Positions 51,170 through 60,640 are shown, counted from the stretch's first letter. The stretch is DNA of 64,000 nucleotides from Alkalicella caledoniensis (GCF_014467015.1 NZ_CP058559.1:1612001-1676000); one strand, 5' to 3'. Notes: a model not told the origin generated them from the sequence alone. Translations and numbers: made by a program.

Positions 51170-52576
51170 CTATCTCTCCCTTCCTATTAGAAGTTCTTTT
51201 ATTTTTTCCTCACAGGTATTAAGCTCTTGGGCTAAGAACTCCCAGTCAGTATCATTAAACTTTTCTATGTCAAACTGGCTTTGAACATTTTTTAAGTATG
51301 TTCTTTTTAGTTTATCCATAGGGAACTCTGTTACAGAAAGTTGGCTTGGGTGTTCAGGAAGCACTATGGATTTACCTGGAATGCTTTCTTTTGGGTTTCC
51401 TACGTATACGTTTATTCCATTTTCCTTTGCAAAGGCTAGCTGTGCATTTAGGTGTTTCCCTGCTCCAGTGTATTCAGTTTCTTGGACAACTATGATTTGA
51501 TCTTCGTCCATCTCCATGGCTAGAGGGATAGCTGCTGCTAAAGAGGTATTGCCAGCAGGACCCCTTTCTAAGCCTTCTAGTACTGCTAACATTTCAGTTA
51601 CGTAGAATGCTTCACCTTGGGTTATGGTGACATATCTATCCATGTATCTAAGGGGTCTAGCTGCATTTTTGGGAACGTCTGCCCTATCTGGCCATGTGGC
51701 AAATGGCACTCCAAAGCCTGTATGTCCTGTAGTGAAGGATTTTTTGTTAAAGTCGTGATCACTGGCCATATGCAAGCCTTGTAAATCTATGCTTGCACCT
51801 ATGATTTGAGTTTCTTTACACCCTGCTTTTATTAAGCCTCTTGCAGTACCTGTAAGGTTACCTCCTCCAGCATGGGTTACAACTACCCTGTGGGGCTTTT
51901 GTCCTGTTCTTTCATATACCTGCTCTGCTAGCTCTAAGCCCAGTGTCTCTATACCTGCTATTCCAAAGGGTGTGTATAGGGAAGCATTGAAATATCCAGT
52001 CTCTTCTAGGGTTCTTAGGAATACGTAGAATAGTTCTGGTCCCACTGAAAGTTGCAGTACCTCACTTCCGTAAGCTTCACATGCTCTGCCTTTTTCCATG
52101 ATTTCCGGCTGATATACACCTTTACTGTCAAAAGCTTCTTGTACTATTATACTTTCTATACCTTGCATGGCAGCTTGAGAAGCAACTGCTGCCCCATAAT
52201 TACCACTGGTTGCTGCGATTACACCTTTATACCCATTTTGTTTTGCATGATATACGCTTATGGCTGCACGACGTGCCTTGAAGCTCCCAGATGGGTTAGA
52301 TGCTTCATCTTTTAGGAAAATCCTCGCCCCTTTACCTTTGGGAGCTAGCTTCCTTACAAGTTTAGTTATGTTTTTAAGCTCGTATAAGGGTGTGTTACCC
52401 ACCCCTTGCTCCTTTTGTATCTCTCTAATTTTTTCTATGGTGTATCCCCCGTAGGACATCATGTTTTCATAGTCAAAGGCCAGGTCAGTAAGCTGGAATT
52501 GGCTATAATCCATACCTATAGCTTTTTTCATAATCTGATTTTTTCTGTCCATTACACCTTGATAGCTATTGTCCAT
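51170..52576 (-). CDS. ortB: 2-amino-4-ketopentanoate thiolase, beta (PLP) subunit
   Basis: A fold-type II PLP protein of 468 residues that splits 2-amino-4-oxopentanoate with CoA into alanine and acetyl-CoA, together with OrtA. The PLP lysine is in NPSGSFKARRAAIS, the phosphate loop in HAGGGNLTG, and ATSGNYGAAVASQAAM is the substrate loop typical of threonine-synthase-like enzymes. ATG 52576 follows AGGTGATTG; its start overlaps the end of ortA by 11 bases, so the subunits are coupled. Confidence 0.95.
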   Translation of the reverse strand: MDNSYQGVMDRKNQIMKKAIGMDYSQFQLTDLAFDYENMMSYGGYTIEKIREIQKEQGVGNTPLYELKNITKLVRKLAPKGKGARIFLKDEASNPSGSFKARRAAISVYHAKQNGYKGVIAATSGNYGAAVASQAAMQGIESIIVQEAFDSKGVYQPEIMEKGRACEAYGSEVLQLSVGPELFYVFLRTLEETGYFNASLYTPFGIAGIETLGLELAEQVYERTGQKPHRVVVTHAGGGNLTGTARGLIKAGCKETQIIGASIDLQGLHMASDHDFNKKSFTTGHTGFGVPFATWPDRADVPKNAARPLRYMDRYVTITQGEAFYVTEMLAVLEGLERGPAGNTSLAAAIPLAMEMDEDQIIVVQETEYTGAGKHLNAQLAFAKENGINVYVGNPKESIPGKSIVLPEHPSQLSVTEFPMDKLKRTYLKNVQSQFDIEKFNDTDWEFLAQELNTCEEKIKELLIGRER

Positions 52577-52880
52577 CACAATCACCTGTCTTCATAAAGT
52601 TTTTTATACTATCCCTCACCTTAAAAATTTCAGGTACTATATCTCCGAAATCATGGGAATAGCGAGGATTATCACTTGTCAGAGAACCTTCTTGTTCTCT
52701 TCCTAGTACTGTTTTGATTTTTACGGTTTCCCCTATCTCACCATCTTCAAGCAAAAAACCCTTTACCTTCATCATTAGTGGTGTTTTTTTAGTATCTTCT
52801 GGTATCTGTGGTGCCCTTTGATTTTGAGATAAAACCTCTTTTGTGATTTCTACATATGATCCCTTGGGGACTGTTACCAT
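52566..52880 (-). CDS. ortA: 2-amino-4-ketopentanoate thiolase, alpha subunit
   Basis: A 104-residue small subunit of AKP thiolase, opening with VTVPKGSYVEITKEVL and containing MKVKGFLLEDGEIGETVKIKT and SHDFGDIVPEIF, as in known OrtA proteins. It lies 12 bases after ord and overlaps ortB. Confidence 0.92.
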   Translation of the reverse strand: MVTVPKGSYVEITKEVLSQNQRAPQIPEDTKKTPLMMKVKGFLLEDGEIGETVKIKTVLGREQEGSLTSDNPRYSHDFGDIVPEIFKVRDSIKNFMKTGDCDGQ

Positions 52881-52892
52881 AATGTTTCACTC

Positions 52893-53921
52893 CTATTTTA
52901 GCATTTTCTTAATATCACCTAGTATTGCAGCTGGTACTGGCAGTTCTGCCATTGTTGTAAGTCCAGGGTCTGCGTTTATTACATTTGCTATTGAGTTTAC
53001 TGCCATGGCTATTGTACCGATTCCTCCTGGAATTTCGGGCTTTATTGCCATGTTCACATTTGGTGTGCCAAATACGTTTATATAGTCACCGGTGTTAACA
53101 CCTTCGAGCTCTGGAAGCACTTGTTGAGGATGTTCGAGTTTTATAATTGTTTTTCCATCTTTAATACCATAAGCAATGTGTTTGCAGCCTGCAACCATTC
53201 CTGGTTGCACTTCCACATATTTCGTTTTCCTATAAGTGTTTGAGATGATAGGTTCTTTAGTTTCTTTGATTTCATCTAACTCCCAGCCTAGAGCTTTAGT
53301 TATTAGACCTAAGGATTCTTGGAAACCCACATGCCCAACGATGTAGCCTTCTTCTATTCCTTTATTGAACTCTTCAACTGTTGTTCCAACACCTTGAGTT
53401 TTCATAACAGTTGGTCCAAAGGGAGATAGGTCATTTATTCTAGCTGCTTCTATTTTTTCTACATCCATACATACACCTGTTAAAGCGATAATTAAAGTGT
53501 CTAGTACAAAACCTGGGTTTATACCTGTCCCTAGTACTGTTACACCATTTTCTTTGGCTATCTTGTCTATTTCTTCAGCAAGTTCTGGCTCTTGCTGTTG
53601 GGGATACGCCATTTCTTCTGCTATACAAATAACGTTCTTTTTATTTTCTAAGGCTAGTTTAATCTGCGGAAATACTTCTTTAGTAAAGGATCCTGTTGCA
53701 ATGATGACAAGGTCAGCTTCTTTGGACAAAACCCCTTCAGGGTTCTCTTCTATAATTACATCTTTACTTTGGCCTTCGAATATGTCACCTAGTATCTTAC
53801 CAACCCTGTTAGGGTCTATGTCAATTGCTCCTACAGATGTTATACCTTGCTTTTTAGCAGTTAATTCTGCCATACCTCCACCCATTGCTCCTAATCCCCA
53901 GTGAATGACTTTAACAGACAT
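52893..53921 (-). CDS. ord: 2,4-diaminopentanoate dehydrogenase
   Basis: A 342-residue NAD(P)-dependent enzyme oxidising (2R,4S)-2,4-diaminopentanoate to 2-amino-4-oxopentanoate with release of ammonia. The Rossmann start VIHWGLGAMGGGMAEL and the segments AIDIDPNRVGKILG, EADLVIIATGSF and GTGINPGFVLDTLII fit the dihydrodipicolinate-reductase-like family to which Ord belongs. First gene of the ornithine operon, read from a sigma-54 promoter 44 bases upstream. Confidence 0.94.
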   Translation of the reverse strand: MSVKVIHWGLGAMGGGMAELTAKKQGITSVGAIDIDPNRVGKILGDIFEGQSKDVIIEENPEGVLSKEADLVIIATGSFTKEVFPQIKLALENKKNVICIAEEMAYPQQQEPELAEEIDKIAKENGVTVLGTGINPGFVLDTLIIALTGVCMDVEKIEAARINDLSPFGPTVMKTQGVGTTVEEFNKGIEEGYIVGHVGFQESLGLITKALGWELDEIKETKEPIISNTYRKTKYVEVQPGMVAGCKHIAYGIKDGKTIIKLEHPQQVLPELEGVNTGDYINVFGTPNVNMAIKPEIPGGIGTIAMAVNSIANVINADPGLTTMAELPVPAAILGDIKKMLK

Positions 53922-53964
53922 CTCTAATCCGCTCCTTTAATATTTATTTTTCAATATTTATATT

Positions 53965-53980
53965 TGCAATAATCATGCCA
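53965..53980 (-). promoter_or_regulatory. Sigma-54 promoter of the ornithine operon
   Basis: On the minus strand TGGCATGATTATTGCA has GG and GC exactly 10 bases apart, as required for -24/-12 recognition by sigma-54. It is 44 bases before the ord start, and a sigma-54 activator gene lies just upstream. Confidence 0.85.
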
Positions 53981-54017
53981 CTGTTATTATGTGCAGAACA
54001 TGGGGAATTAGACAGAA

Positions 54018-54037
54018 TTTGCGGTATTAATGGCAAA
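54018..54037 (-). promoter_or_regulatory. Possible enhancer site for the sigma-54 activator
   Basis: TTTGC and GCAAA form a dyad with 10 bases between, about 40 bases upstream of the -24 box. It is the only clear dyad between the promoter and the regulator gene. Assignment is tentative. Confidence 0.4.
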
Positions 54038-54054
54038 AACTCCAATAAAAAAAA

Positions 54055-54086
54055 CACCCTAGTGCAAAATTCTTTGCTTTAGGGTG
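54055..54086 (-). terminator. Terminator of the sigma-54 activator gene
   Basis: CACCCTA pairs with TAGGGTG and an inner GCAAA/TTTGC stem continues it; nine T residues follow on the minus strand (54054-54046). It isolates the regulator gene from the ornithine operon. Confidence 0.88.
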
Positions 54087-54147
54087 CAAAATATTTTTCT
54101 TTTTTACATGTCAAATACTGCTGTATACCCAAAATTTTAGTACATCC

Positions 54148-55533
54148 TTAATTAATATTGTATTTCTTTAGTTTGTACTGTAAATTTTGACGGGATATAC
54201 CCAAAACTTCTGCTGTCTTGGTTATGTTTTTATTAAAGTCATAGTATTTTTCCTTTATAGTGTTTACTTCTAATTGCTCCACTAGTTCAGGAAGGGTTGT
54301 GGCTTTAGGTTGTTTTTGAAAGTTTTCTCTCAGATAACGTGGCAATGATTCCATAACTATATAGTTTTCATCAGATAAGAAGTTTATGGCTCCTTCTATA
54401 ACATGTTGGAGTTCCCTCACGTTGCCTGGCCAGTTATAGCTTAAGAACAATTCATGTACATCCTTTGTAATGCCTATATTGGAAATATTAAACTCTTGTT
54501 TATATTTATTGAGAAAGTGTTTAGTTAGTAAGGGTATGTCCCCTCGCCTATCCCTTAGTGGCGGAAGCTCTATATTAACAACAGCAAGACGGTAGTATAA
54601 ATCCTGTCTTAATATATTATCCTTAACACTTATCACGGGTTCTGAGTTTGTTGTTGCTATGATGCGGACATTTACAGGAATCTCCTTAAGTCCACCTAAG
54701 GGTCTTACTTTTCCATCTTGTAATACCCTTAGTAGTTTAGCCTGTAAATCGAATCCCATGGAATTTATCTCATCTAAAAGGAGGGTCCCACCATCTGCTT
54801 GCTGCAAAAGCCCTGGACGATCCACAGCGCCTGTGAAGCTTCCCTTTACCGTTCCAAAAATTATACCTTCAAGTAAACTCCCAGGTAGAGCAGCACAGTT
54901 TTGGGCTATGAAAGGTTTTTTAGCTCTTTTGCTCCCGTAGTGAATACTTTGGGCAAAAAGCTCTTTACCTGTGCCAGTTTCCCCATATATGAGGACCGAT
55001 GAATCAGTAAGGGCCGCCCTTTTGCCAAATTCTATTGTCCTTATAAGCCTTTCGCTTTCTCCCACTATATCTTCAAATGTAAAGTTCTTATTTTTAGTTT
55101 TTATAGATTCTTTTTTACTAGTTTTAGTGGTATAAAGTTGTTGTTGCAAATCCACTATCTTCTCAGCTAGGTCTTGAAGTCGTGTTACATTTTTTGATAT
55201 TTCTAACACTCCTACAAATTCGTTGTCACTGTATAAAGGAACTGTAGTGTTAATAGTTGTAATTCTTCTTCCTTTATAGTTTGTATATGATTGAACGTTA
55301 TCGTAAATTGCCTTTTTCGTCTTTAATACTTTATGTATTGTACTTGTTTCGGGAGTTAAAGATGGAAACATAGCCAGCACATCTTTATACATAACTTGGT
55401 AGCCTTCCATTCCTTCCATTTGCGCCATGGTTGGATTATAAAAGATTGTCTCACCATTTGTGTCTACAATATGTATTCCTTCATCTATGGAGTTTAAAAT
55501 GTTTATAAAATTTTTTCTGATAACTTCATTCAT
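54148..55533 (-). CDS. Sigma-54-dependent PAS/AAA+ transcriptional activator
   Basis: A 461-residue enhancer-binding protein. N-terminal PAS domain (residues 5-110: NSIDEGIHIVDTNGETIFYN), AAA+ domain (about 155-390) with Walker A GETGTGKELFAQ, the sigma-54 contact loop GSFTGA, Walker B TLLLDEIN and the arginine-finger region, then a Fis-type helix-turn-helix (ITKTAEVLGISRQNLQYKLK). The PAS domain probably senses an amino acid or metabolite. It lies just upstream of the ornithine operon and its -24/-12 promoter, which is its likely target. The start is ATG 55533; an upstream TTG overlaps the ribosome site. Confidence 0.93.
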   Translation of the reverse strand: MNEVIRKNFINILNSIDEGIHIVDTNGETIFYNPTMAQMEGMEGYQVMYKDVLAMFPSLTPETSTIHKVLKTKKAIYDNVQSYTNYKGRRITTINTTVPLYSDNEFVGVLEISKNVTRLQDLAEKIVDLQQQLYTTKTSKKESIKTKNKNFTFEDIVGESERLIRTIEFGKRAALTDSSVLIYGETGTGKELFAQSIHYGSKRAKKPFIAQNCAALPGSLLEGIIFGTVKGSFTGAVDRPGLLQQADGGTLLLDEINSMGFDLQAKLLRVLQDGKVRPLGGLKEIPVNVRIIATTNSEPVISVKDNILRQDLYYRLAVVNIELPPLRDRRGDIPLLTKHFLNKYKQEFNISNIGITKDVHELFLSYNWPGNVRELQHVIEGAINFLSDENYIVMESLPRYLRENFQKQPKATTLPELVEQLEVNTIKEKYYDFNKNITKTAEVLGISRQNLQYKLKKYNIN

Positions 55534-55655
55534 ATACCTCACCCCCAATTAGATTATATCTGAATTAGGGGTGTTTGTATATAAAAAAGCAACACCGGAG
55601 GCGCTTTTGGATGGAAAGTGTTCAAAAAAATAAACATGTTTTTTTAGATTTAAAA

Positions 55656-56762
55656 CTAGTTTTTCTTATTTTTATCTTTAATCTTTACTGTTATCAATAG
55701 AAGTATAGGAACTATAAAAAGAAGGGGTATTGATATAATGAAGTAAGGTACCACTGAGTTCACCACCACATCAAATCTAGGTATACATAGGGGCATGGCA
55801 ACTGCCAAAAGTACTGCAATGGGTAATGAAGTACTCTTTAATTCTTTTATGTTAAGCAGATTGGATAATATCTGATTTATGACATAATATGTTATAACAA
55901 ACTTCAAAAAGGTTGTGGCATAAAAAATTGCTAAAAAAATAAAATCCAGTCTTTCTATGAAATCGCCCAATTCAATTACCCTAATTGTACTAAACTGAGG
56001 GAAAACCATAACTTTTAGGAAGTCTTCACTAAATGTTCCAACTGTAACAACCCTACTTATGGCTAGTAGTAAAGTCCCAGCAAAAATAGCCAAAAAAGTA
56101 GTTTTTAGATACCTGGTCTCCTTTGGGTTGTCTTGAGGAACATATTGATACAAAAAAGCAATGGGTAAAATTTGTGCAAAGGGAAAATTCATGTTTGGGA
56201 TGGCTCCTGCAATAACGGGTTTTATTCCATCTGCCATGATGGGTAATAAGTTAACAAACTCCTTTTGTTGTAAAGCCAATGCATATAATCCTAGAAACAG
56301 AATTGCTAAGATAGGTACTACAAATTCAGAAAATCGAGCTATGGTTTCTAGTCCTAGTTTAACTGCATATATGGAAGGGACTAATAAAAATATCATAAAG
56401 ACATATCCGGGGGTTTCAGGCATGGTTATTTTCCCAAAATAATATACGTCTGAAAGTACTAATAAACAAAGTATATATAAAAAAAATAAATAGTAAAGGT
56501 TAACAAGAATACTTATTGGTTTTGGCCAGTATTCATTTAAAACTTCTGTAACTGACTTACCGGGGTTTAGGGATAGGGGTAGGTAAAGTAGATAGACCAC
56601 TATATAGCCAATTAAGGAAGCTATAATGAATGAAATCCAAACATTTCTCCCTGCTTCAATGGTTCCTGGCATATACAGTATGGCTGCTCCCCCTAGCTGC
56701 CCTACTGTTAAAAAAAATATTTGTCTATAGGATATTATTTTCTTTGGTATATTATTAGACAT
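55656..56762 (-). CDS. gerAB: Spore germination receptor B subunit (GerAB/GerBB family permease)
   Basis: A 368-residue inner-membrane protein of spores with about ten membrane segments, of the APC-superfamily spore permease group that binds the germinant. Typical stretches are ISYRQIFFLTVGQLGGAAIL and SLNPGKSVTEVLNEYWPKPI. It is read away from gerAA across a 78-base gap; in most operons the order is A-B-C on one strand. It should work with the A and C proteins encoded next to it. Confidence 0.9.
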   Translation of the reverse strand: MSNNIPKKIISYRQIFFLTVGQLGGAAILYMPGTIEAGRNVWISFIIASLIGYIVVYLLYLPLSLNPGKSVTEVLNEYWPKPISILVNLYYLFFLYILCLLVLSDVYYFGKITMPETPGYVFMIFLLVPSIYAVKLGLETIARFSEFVVPILAILFLGLYALALQQKEFVNLLPIMADGIKPVIAGAIPNMNFPFAQILPIAFLYQYVPQDNPKETRYLKTTFLAIFAGTLLLAISRVVTVGTFSEDFLKVMVFPQFSTIRVIELGDFIERLDFIFLAIFYATTFLKFVITYYVINQILSNLLNIKELKSTSLPIAVLLAVAMPLCIPRFDVVVNSVVPYFIISIPLLFIVPILLLITVKIKDKNKKN

Positions 56763-56840
56763 AAAATCCCACCTTCTTTCCTATTTTGTGATATTTTTCT
56801 AAAATAATGCAAAAAATAGGATGAACGGGAGGTGCCTTTA

Positions 56841-58472
56841 TTGAAACCAACCATGTTAAACCTAATTAAGAGAAGTTTATCTAAGTATTTAAAGACTCAT
56901 AAAGAAAATAAATCATCAGATTCAACAATGTCTGAGGAAGAAGATACAACGGTTTTTACTAATAATTTAGATAGAAATGTAACTATCATAAAGTCAAAAC
57001 TTAAGGATAGTGATGATGTTGTATATAGGGACTTTCAAATTACAGCAACTGACCCTCCACTAAAGGGAGCTATTATATTTATTGATAGTTTAGTAGATGG
57101 GAGAGCCCTAGAATCATCAGTGATACTCCCTTTAACTCAAGGTTTAATGGATGCCCCTCTCCTAGGAAGAACCATTTCCAAGGGTAGTCCACAGCTTTTA
57201 CTGGAGAGCTTTTTAATAAATTCTAATTTTTCTTATCAATCTACCATAAAAGATGCATTAAACACCATTGTAAGTGGAAATGGCATCTTGTTATTAGAGG
57301 GCTTTCCCAAGGCAGTTCAGGTCAGTATTACAAAACCTCCTCCGAAGAACTCAGCAGATCCCAAATCGGAAAAGGTGATAAAAGGTCCTCAACAAGGTTT
57401 TGTGGAGGATATTACCGTAAATATATATGCTTTGAGAAAGCGCATCAAGTCACCTAACTTAGCAGTGAAGGAGATAAAGCTAGGGCGGGAAACAGATACA
57501 CATATAAAGGTTGTATACCTAAAAAATATTGCTGACATGTCCATTGTGGACGAATTGTTTAAAAGACTTAAAAGGATTGATGAAAATGGTTTGTTTGGAG
57601 CAGCAACTATAGAGGATTATATATCTGATTCCCCTGTCAACTTGTTTAACACCACTTTTACAACTGAAAGACCCGATCGCGTTCAAGCAATGTTACTTGA
57701 AGGACGTATTGCTCTATTTGTTGACGGAACCCCTTTTGTTAACATAGTCCCATCCATTATATCAGACTTTTTTATATCCACAGAGGACTATAATATCAAT
57801 TATTATTTTGCTACATTCAATAGATTTCTAGGGTATTTTGGCGCTTTCATTGTTTTGTTTCTGCCCCCAGTTTATATTGCTGTGGTCACCTATCATCAAG
57901 AAATGATTCCAACTACCCTTGCACTTACAATAGCAGGGACTAGGGCAGGTGTCCCATTTCCTGCCTTTGTGGAGGCCTTATTCATGGAAATAGCCTTCGA
58001 GGCCTTGAGAGAGGCCGGCACTCGCTTGCCTACACAGGTTGGGCAGGCTGTTAGCATAGTGGGTGCTTTGATTATTGGTCAAGCAGCGGTGGAAGCGGGC
58101 CTTGTCTCTCCTGCTGTAGTTATAGTTGTTGCTACCACAGCGATTTTCTCCTTTGCCATGCCCTACAATAACCTTGTGCTAAGCTTTAGATTATCAAGAT
58201 TTGCCATTATGATATTAGCTGCTATTTTAGGTATCTATGGTATTATGACAGGTGCTTTGATGATCCTTTTAACCCTAATTTCCCTCAGATCATTCGGAGT
58301 TCCTTTCATGACACCCTTTGCTCCTTTGACACCAACGGATATGAAAGATTGGGTTTTTAGGTATCCACAATGGTCAATCAGAAATAGGTCTTCACAGATA
58401 GTTAAGGAAAATGTCAAAAAAAAGGCCTCTAATCTTAAGCCTATGCCCCCTGTTAAGAAAGAGGAGGAATAG
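56841..58472 (+). CDS. gerAA: Spore germination receptor A subunit (GerAA family)
   Basis: A 543-residue receptor subunit with a soluble N-terminal half (residues 1-300: FQITATDPPLKGAIIFIDSL, GNGILLLEGFPKAVQVSI, GPQQGFVEDITVNIYALRKR) and a membrane half of about five helices (LPPVYIAVVTYHQEMIPTTL, PAFVEALFMEIAFEALREAG). PQQGFxEDxxxNxxLxRxR and FVEALxMExxFEILREAG are family hallmarks. The start is TTG 56841, eight bases after GGGAGG; the GTG at 56832 overlaps that site. Confidence 0.94.
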   Translation: MKPTMLNLIKRSLSKYLKTHKENKSSDSTMSEEEDTTVFTNNLDRNVTIIKSKLKDSDDVVYRDFQITATDPPLKGAIIFIDSLVDGRALESSVILPLTQGLMDAPLLGRTISKGSPQLLLESFLINSNFSYQSTIKDALNTIVSGNGILLLEGFPKAVQVSITKPPPKNSADPKSEKVIKGPQQGFVEDITVNIYALRKRIKSPNLAVKEIKLGRETDTHIKVVYLKNIADMSIVDELFKRLKRIDENGLFGAATIEDYISDSPVNLFNTTFTTERPDRVQAMLLEGRIALFVDGTPFVNIVPSIISDFFISTEDYNINYYFATFNRFLGYFGAFIVLFLPPVYIAVVTYHQEMIPTTLALTIAGTRAGVPFPAFVEALFMEIAFEALREAGTRLPTQVGQAVSIVGALIIGQAAVEAGLVSPAVVIVVATTAIFSFAMPYNNLVLSFRLSRFAIMILAAILGIYGIMTGALMILLTLISLRSFGVPFMTPFAPLTPTDMKDWVFRYPQWSIRNRSSQIVKENVKKKASNLKPMPPVKKEEE

Positions 58473-58474
58473 AC

Positions 58475-59626
58475 ATGAAGAAAATTTGTGTGTTGTTAAT
58501 TATAATTCTAGTAGCTACCACACAGGCCTCGTGCTGGAGTCGACGGGAGATTGAAGATCTAGGCTTTGTCATGGGACTAGGCGTTTGCAGGACAGATGCA
58601 GGGCTTTATACCATAACTGTCCAGTTTGCAAACCCCAGTGCCATAGTAGCTGAAAACCCTGACCAAAGATATATATATACCATTATGGAAGGGCATGGGC
58701 TCAGTATTTTTGATGCTTTACGTAATTTATCAATGGTTGCAGGTAGGAGGCTATTCCTTTCACATGTGAACGTAATAATTATAGAGGAGTCTTTGGCTAA
58801 AGAAGGGATAAAGGATTTTTTAGGTTTTCTTCTTCAAGATATGGAAGTTAGGCTAGAGCAAGAAGTCTTTATTAGTAAAATCCCACCCAAAGAGATTTTA
58901 GATACTCCTAATACCTTAGGAGTAATTCCAGCTATGGCTTTGCATTCCATGGCCCTTAACCAAGGAGCAAATTCTAAAATATATGTTGCCGATCTTCACG
59001 AAGCTTTGGAGGCTGTCCATAGTCCTGTGAATAACTTTGTTACTAGTTTAGTTGAAATAATTCCGGCACCTACTGAAAATGAAATGGACTTTTTAAACTT
59101 GACTGAAATTGCTATTTTTGAACACGATAGACTTATTGGTTATCTCCACCATGAGGACGGTCAGAGCTATAATTTTATAACTAATAATTTTGAAAATGGC
59201 GTTATAGTTTTTGAGCGTTCAGAAAAAGAAGATATAATTACCATCGAAGTTTTACAATCAACTACAGATATTGTTCCTAAGTACTCAAACGGCAAAGTGG
59301 GCTTTGATATTAGTTTAGATGTTAATGGCAATATAGCTGGGAGGACTATTCAAACAGAACTTAGGGAGCCTGTTATCATAGAAGATGTTAACAATCAGTT
59401 TGCTAAGGTTTTATTAGATAAACTAAATAAAAGTATCATAACTGCTCAACAGGATTTTGGAGTGGATTATTATAATCTTAGTGGTCACTTTGCTCGGAAA
59501 TACCCAAAGGAATTTGCAAATATGAAAGATGATTGGAATAAACACTTTGCAGAAGCGGACATAACAGTGACAGTTAAAACAGAGATTGTCCATTCCGCCC
59601 TTGGTACTTTAGGGGGAGATGAATAA
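58475..59626 (+). CDS. gerAC: Spore germination receptor C lipoprotein (GerAC family)
   Basis: A 383-residue lipoprotein subunit. The signal peptide ends at the lipobox QASC (residues 17-20), followed by WSRREIEDLGFVMGLGV, the family start. Three GerAC domains follow, with VAGRRLFLSHVNVIIIEESL and the C-terminal KYPKEFANMKDDWNKHF. It begins 2 bases after gerAA and is co-translated with it. Confidence 0.93.
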   Translation: MKKICVLLIIILVATTQASCWSRREIEDLGFVMGLGVCRTDAGLYTITVQFANPSAIVAENPDQRYIYTIMEGHGLSIFDALRNLSMVAGRRLFLSHVNVIIIEESLAKEGIKDFLGFLLQDMEVRLEQEVFISKIPPKEILDTPNTLGVIPAMALHSMALNQGANSKIYVADLHEALEAVHSPVNNFVTSLVEIIPAPTENEMDFLNLTEIAIFEHDRLIGYLHHEDGQSYNFITNNFENGVIVFERSEKEDIITIEVLQSTTDIVPKYSNGKVGFDISLDVNGNIAGRTIQTELREPVIIEDVNNQFAKVLLDKLNKSIITAQQDFGVDYYNLSGHFARKYPKEFANMKDDWNKHFAEADITVTVKTEIVHSALGTLGGDE

Positions 59627-59851
59627 ATGGATGTTATGCTTATAGTTTTGGTTTTTGTTGTCTTAGTTATTGATTTTTCCACTGTTGATAAAGATGATAA
59701 AAACTCAGTTTATTTTTACGGCTTTCTTGTATCACTTATTATTGGTATTGCCCTTATAGACAAGTATAATATACTACCAGTAAGTCCCTTAGAAGCATTA
59801 GTAGAACTTATGACACCAGTGACGAGCTGGCTAGAAAATATTTTACAATAA
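59627..59851 (+). CDS. Small membrane protein at the end of the ger operon
   Basis: 74 residues with two membrane segments (MLIVLVFVVLVIDFSTVD and NSVYFYGFLVSLIIGIALID) and a short tail. It starts directly after the gerAC stop. It is like the small D subunits found with some germination receptors (two membrane helices, about 75 residues) and may tune receptor function. The assignment rests on size, topology and position. Confidence 0.7.
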   Translation: MDVMLIVLVFVVLVIDFSTVDKDDKNSVYFYGFLVSLIIGIALIDKYNILPVSPLEALVELMTPVTSWLENILQ

Positions 59852-59905
59852 AAGCCCAGTTACTCATGATTGTAGATATCGTGAGTAACTGGGCTTTATT
59901 TTTTT
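59851..59905 (+). terminator. Terminator of the ger operon
   Basis: A perfect 16-bp stem (59851-59866 with 59882-59897, core AAAGCCCAGTTACTCA) followed by TATTTTTTTATT. Confidence 0.92.
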
Positions 59906-59908
59906 ATT

Positions 59909-60640
59909 CTAGTTCAATGGTGGTCTTGATGGATTTTGTTCTAAAAACTGAATTAATCCTTTTGCTATACTCCAGGCAATTGTATATTGGTATTTTTCAT
60001 CTTGTAGCATTGCCCTTTCACCTGGATTTGATAGGAACCCTGCTTCCACCACCACCCCTATTATCTCTATTTCCCTAGTGAGATAAAAATCTGTGGGTTT
60101 AGCTTCCCTTGTGGTCTGAGTATCGTTTTTAAGTTGATTTTGAATTAGTGTACCTAATTGTTCCGATTGTTCCCTGTTACTTTGATAAAATACCTGGGCC
60201 CCTGTCCATTTCGGACCAGGTATACTGTTGGCATGTATGCTTATTAGATAATGGGCACCACTTTCTTCTATAATCTGTTTCCTTGCTGCCATATCCTTTT
60301 GTTTTTTAGGGCCTGAAGTCTGTAAGAAATCTTCGTCTTCATCCCTTGTTAGCACTACTTCAAATCCATTTAAGAACAGTACTTCCTTTAGCTTAAGTGC
60401 TATGGCTAGATTCACATCTTTTTCGTCAAGTTCTTCTAGGGTAACTCCAGGGTCATAGCCCCCATGCCCAGCGTCTACTGCAATAATAAACCTATCCACT
60501 GTAGGGTCTGTTGTTACGGGTTCAGCTGTCTTTATGGTATTTGCTGTAACTAATATGGTTGATATAATAAGCACTATGGAAAAACTAACTATGTAAAACC
60601 TGTATCTTAGCTTTTTTGCATCAATAAAAAATAGTTTCAA
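59909..60640 (-). CDS. cwlD: N-acetylmuramoyl-L-alanine amidase (Amidase_3, CwlD-like)
   Basis: A 243-residue zinc amidase that cuts peptide side chains from muramic acid. One N-terminal membrane anchor or signal (YIVSFSIVLIISTILVTANT) is followed by the catalytic domain with AVDAGHGGYDPG (zinc His), the glutamate in DEKDVNLAIALKL, SIHANSIPGPKWTG and VVEAGFLSN (catalytic Glu). Size and the spore-gene neighbourhood suggest CwlD, which makes muramic lactam in spore cortex. TTG 60640 is the start, after GGGGAT. A general cell-wall amidase is the alternative. Confidence 0.85.
   Translation of the reverse strand: MKLFFIDAKKLRYRFYIVSFSIVLIISTILVTANTIKTAEPVTTDPTVDRFIIAVDAGHGGYDPGVTLEELDEKDVNLAIALKLKEVLFLNGFEVVLTRDEDEDFLQTSGPKKQKDMAARKQIIEESGAHYLISIHANSIPGPKWTGAQVFYQSNREQSEQLGTLIQNQLKNDTQTTREAKPTDFYLTREIEIIGVVVEAGFLSNPGERAMLQDEKYQYTIAWSIAKGLIQFLEQNPSRPPLN

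Noticed and set aside
54659-54940. Open frame on the plus strand inside the sigma-54 activator
   Set aside because: Antisense shadow of a conserved AAA+ domain.
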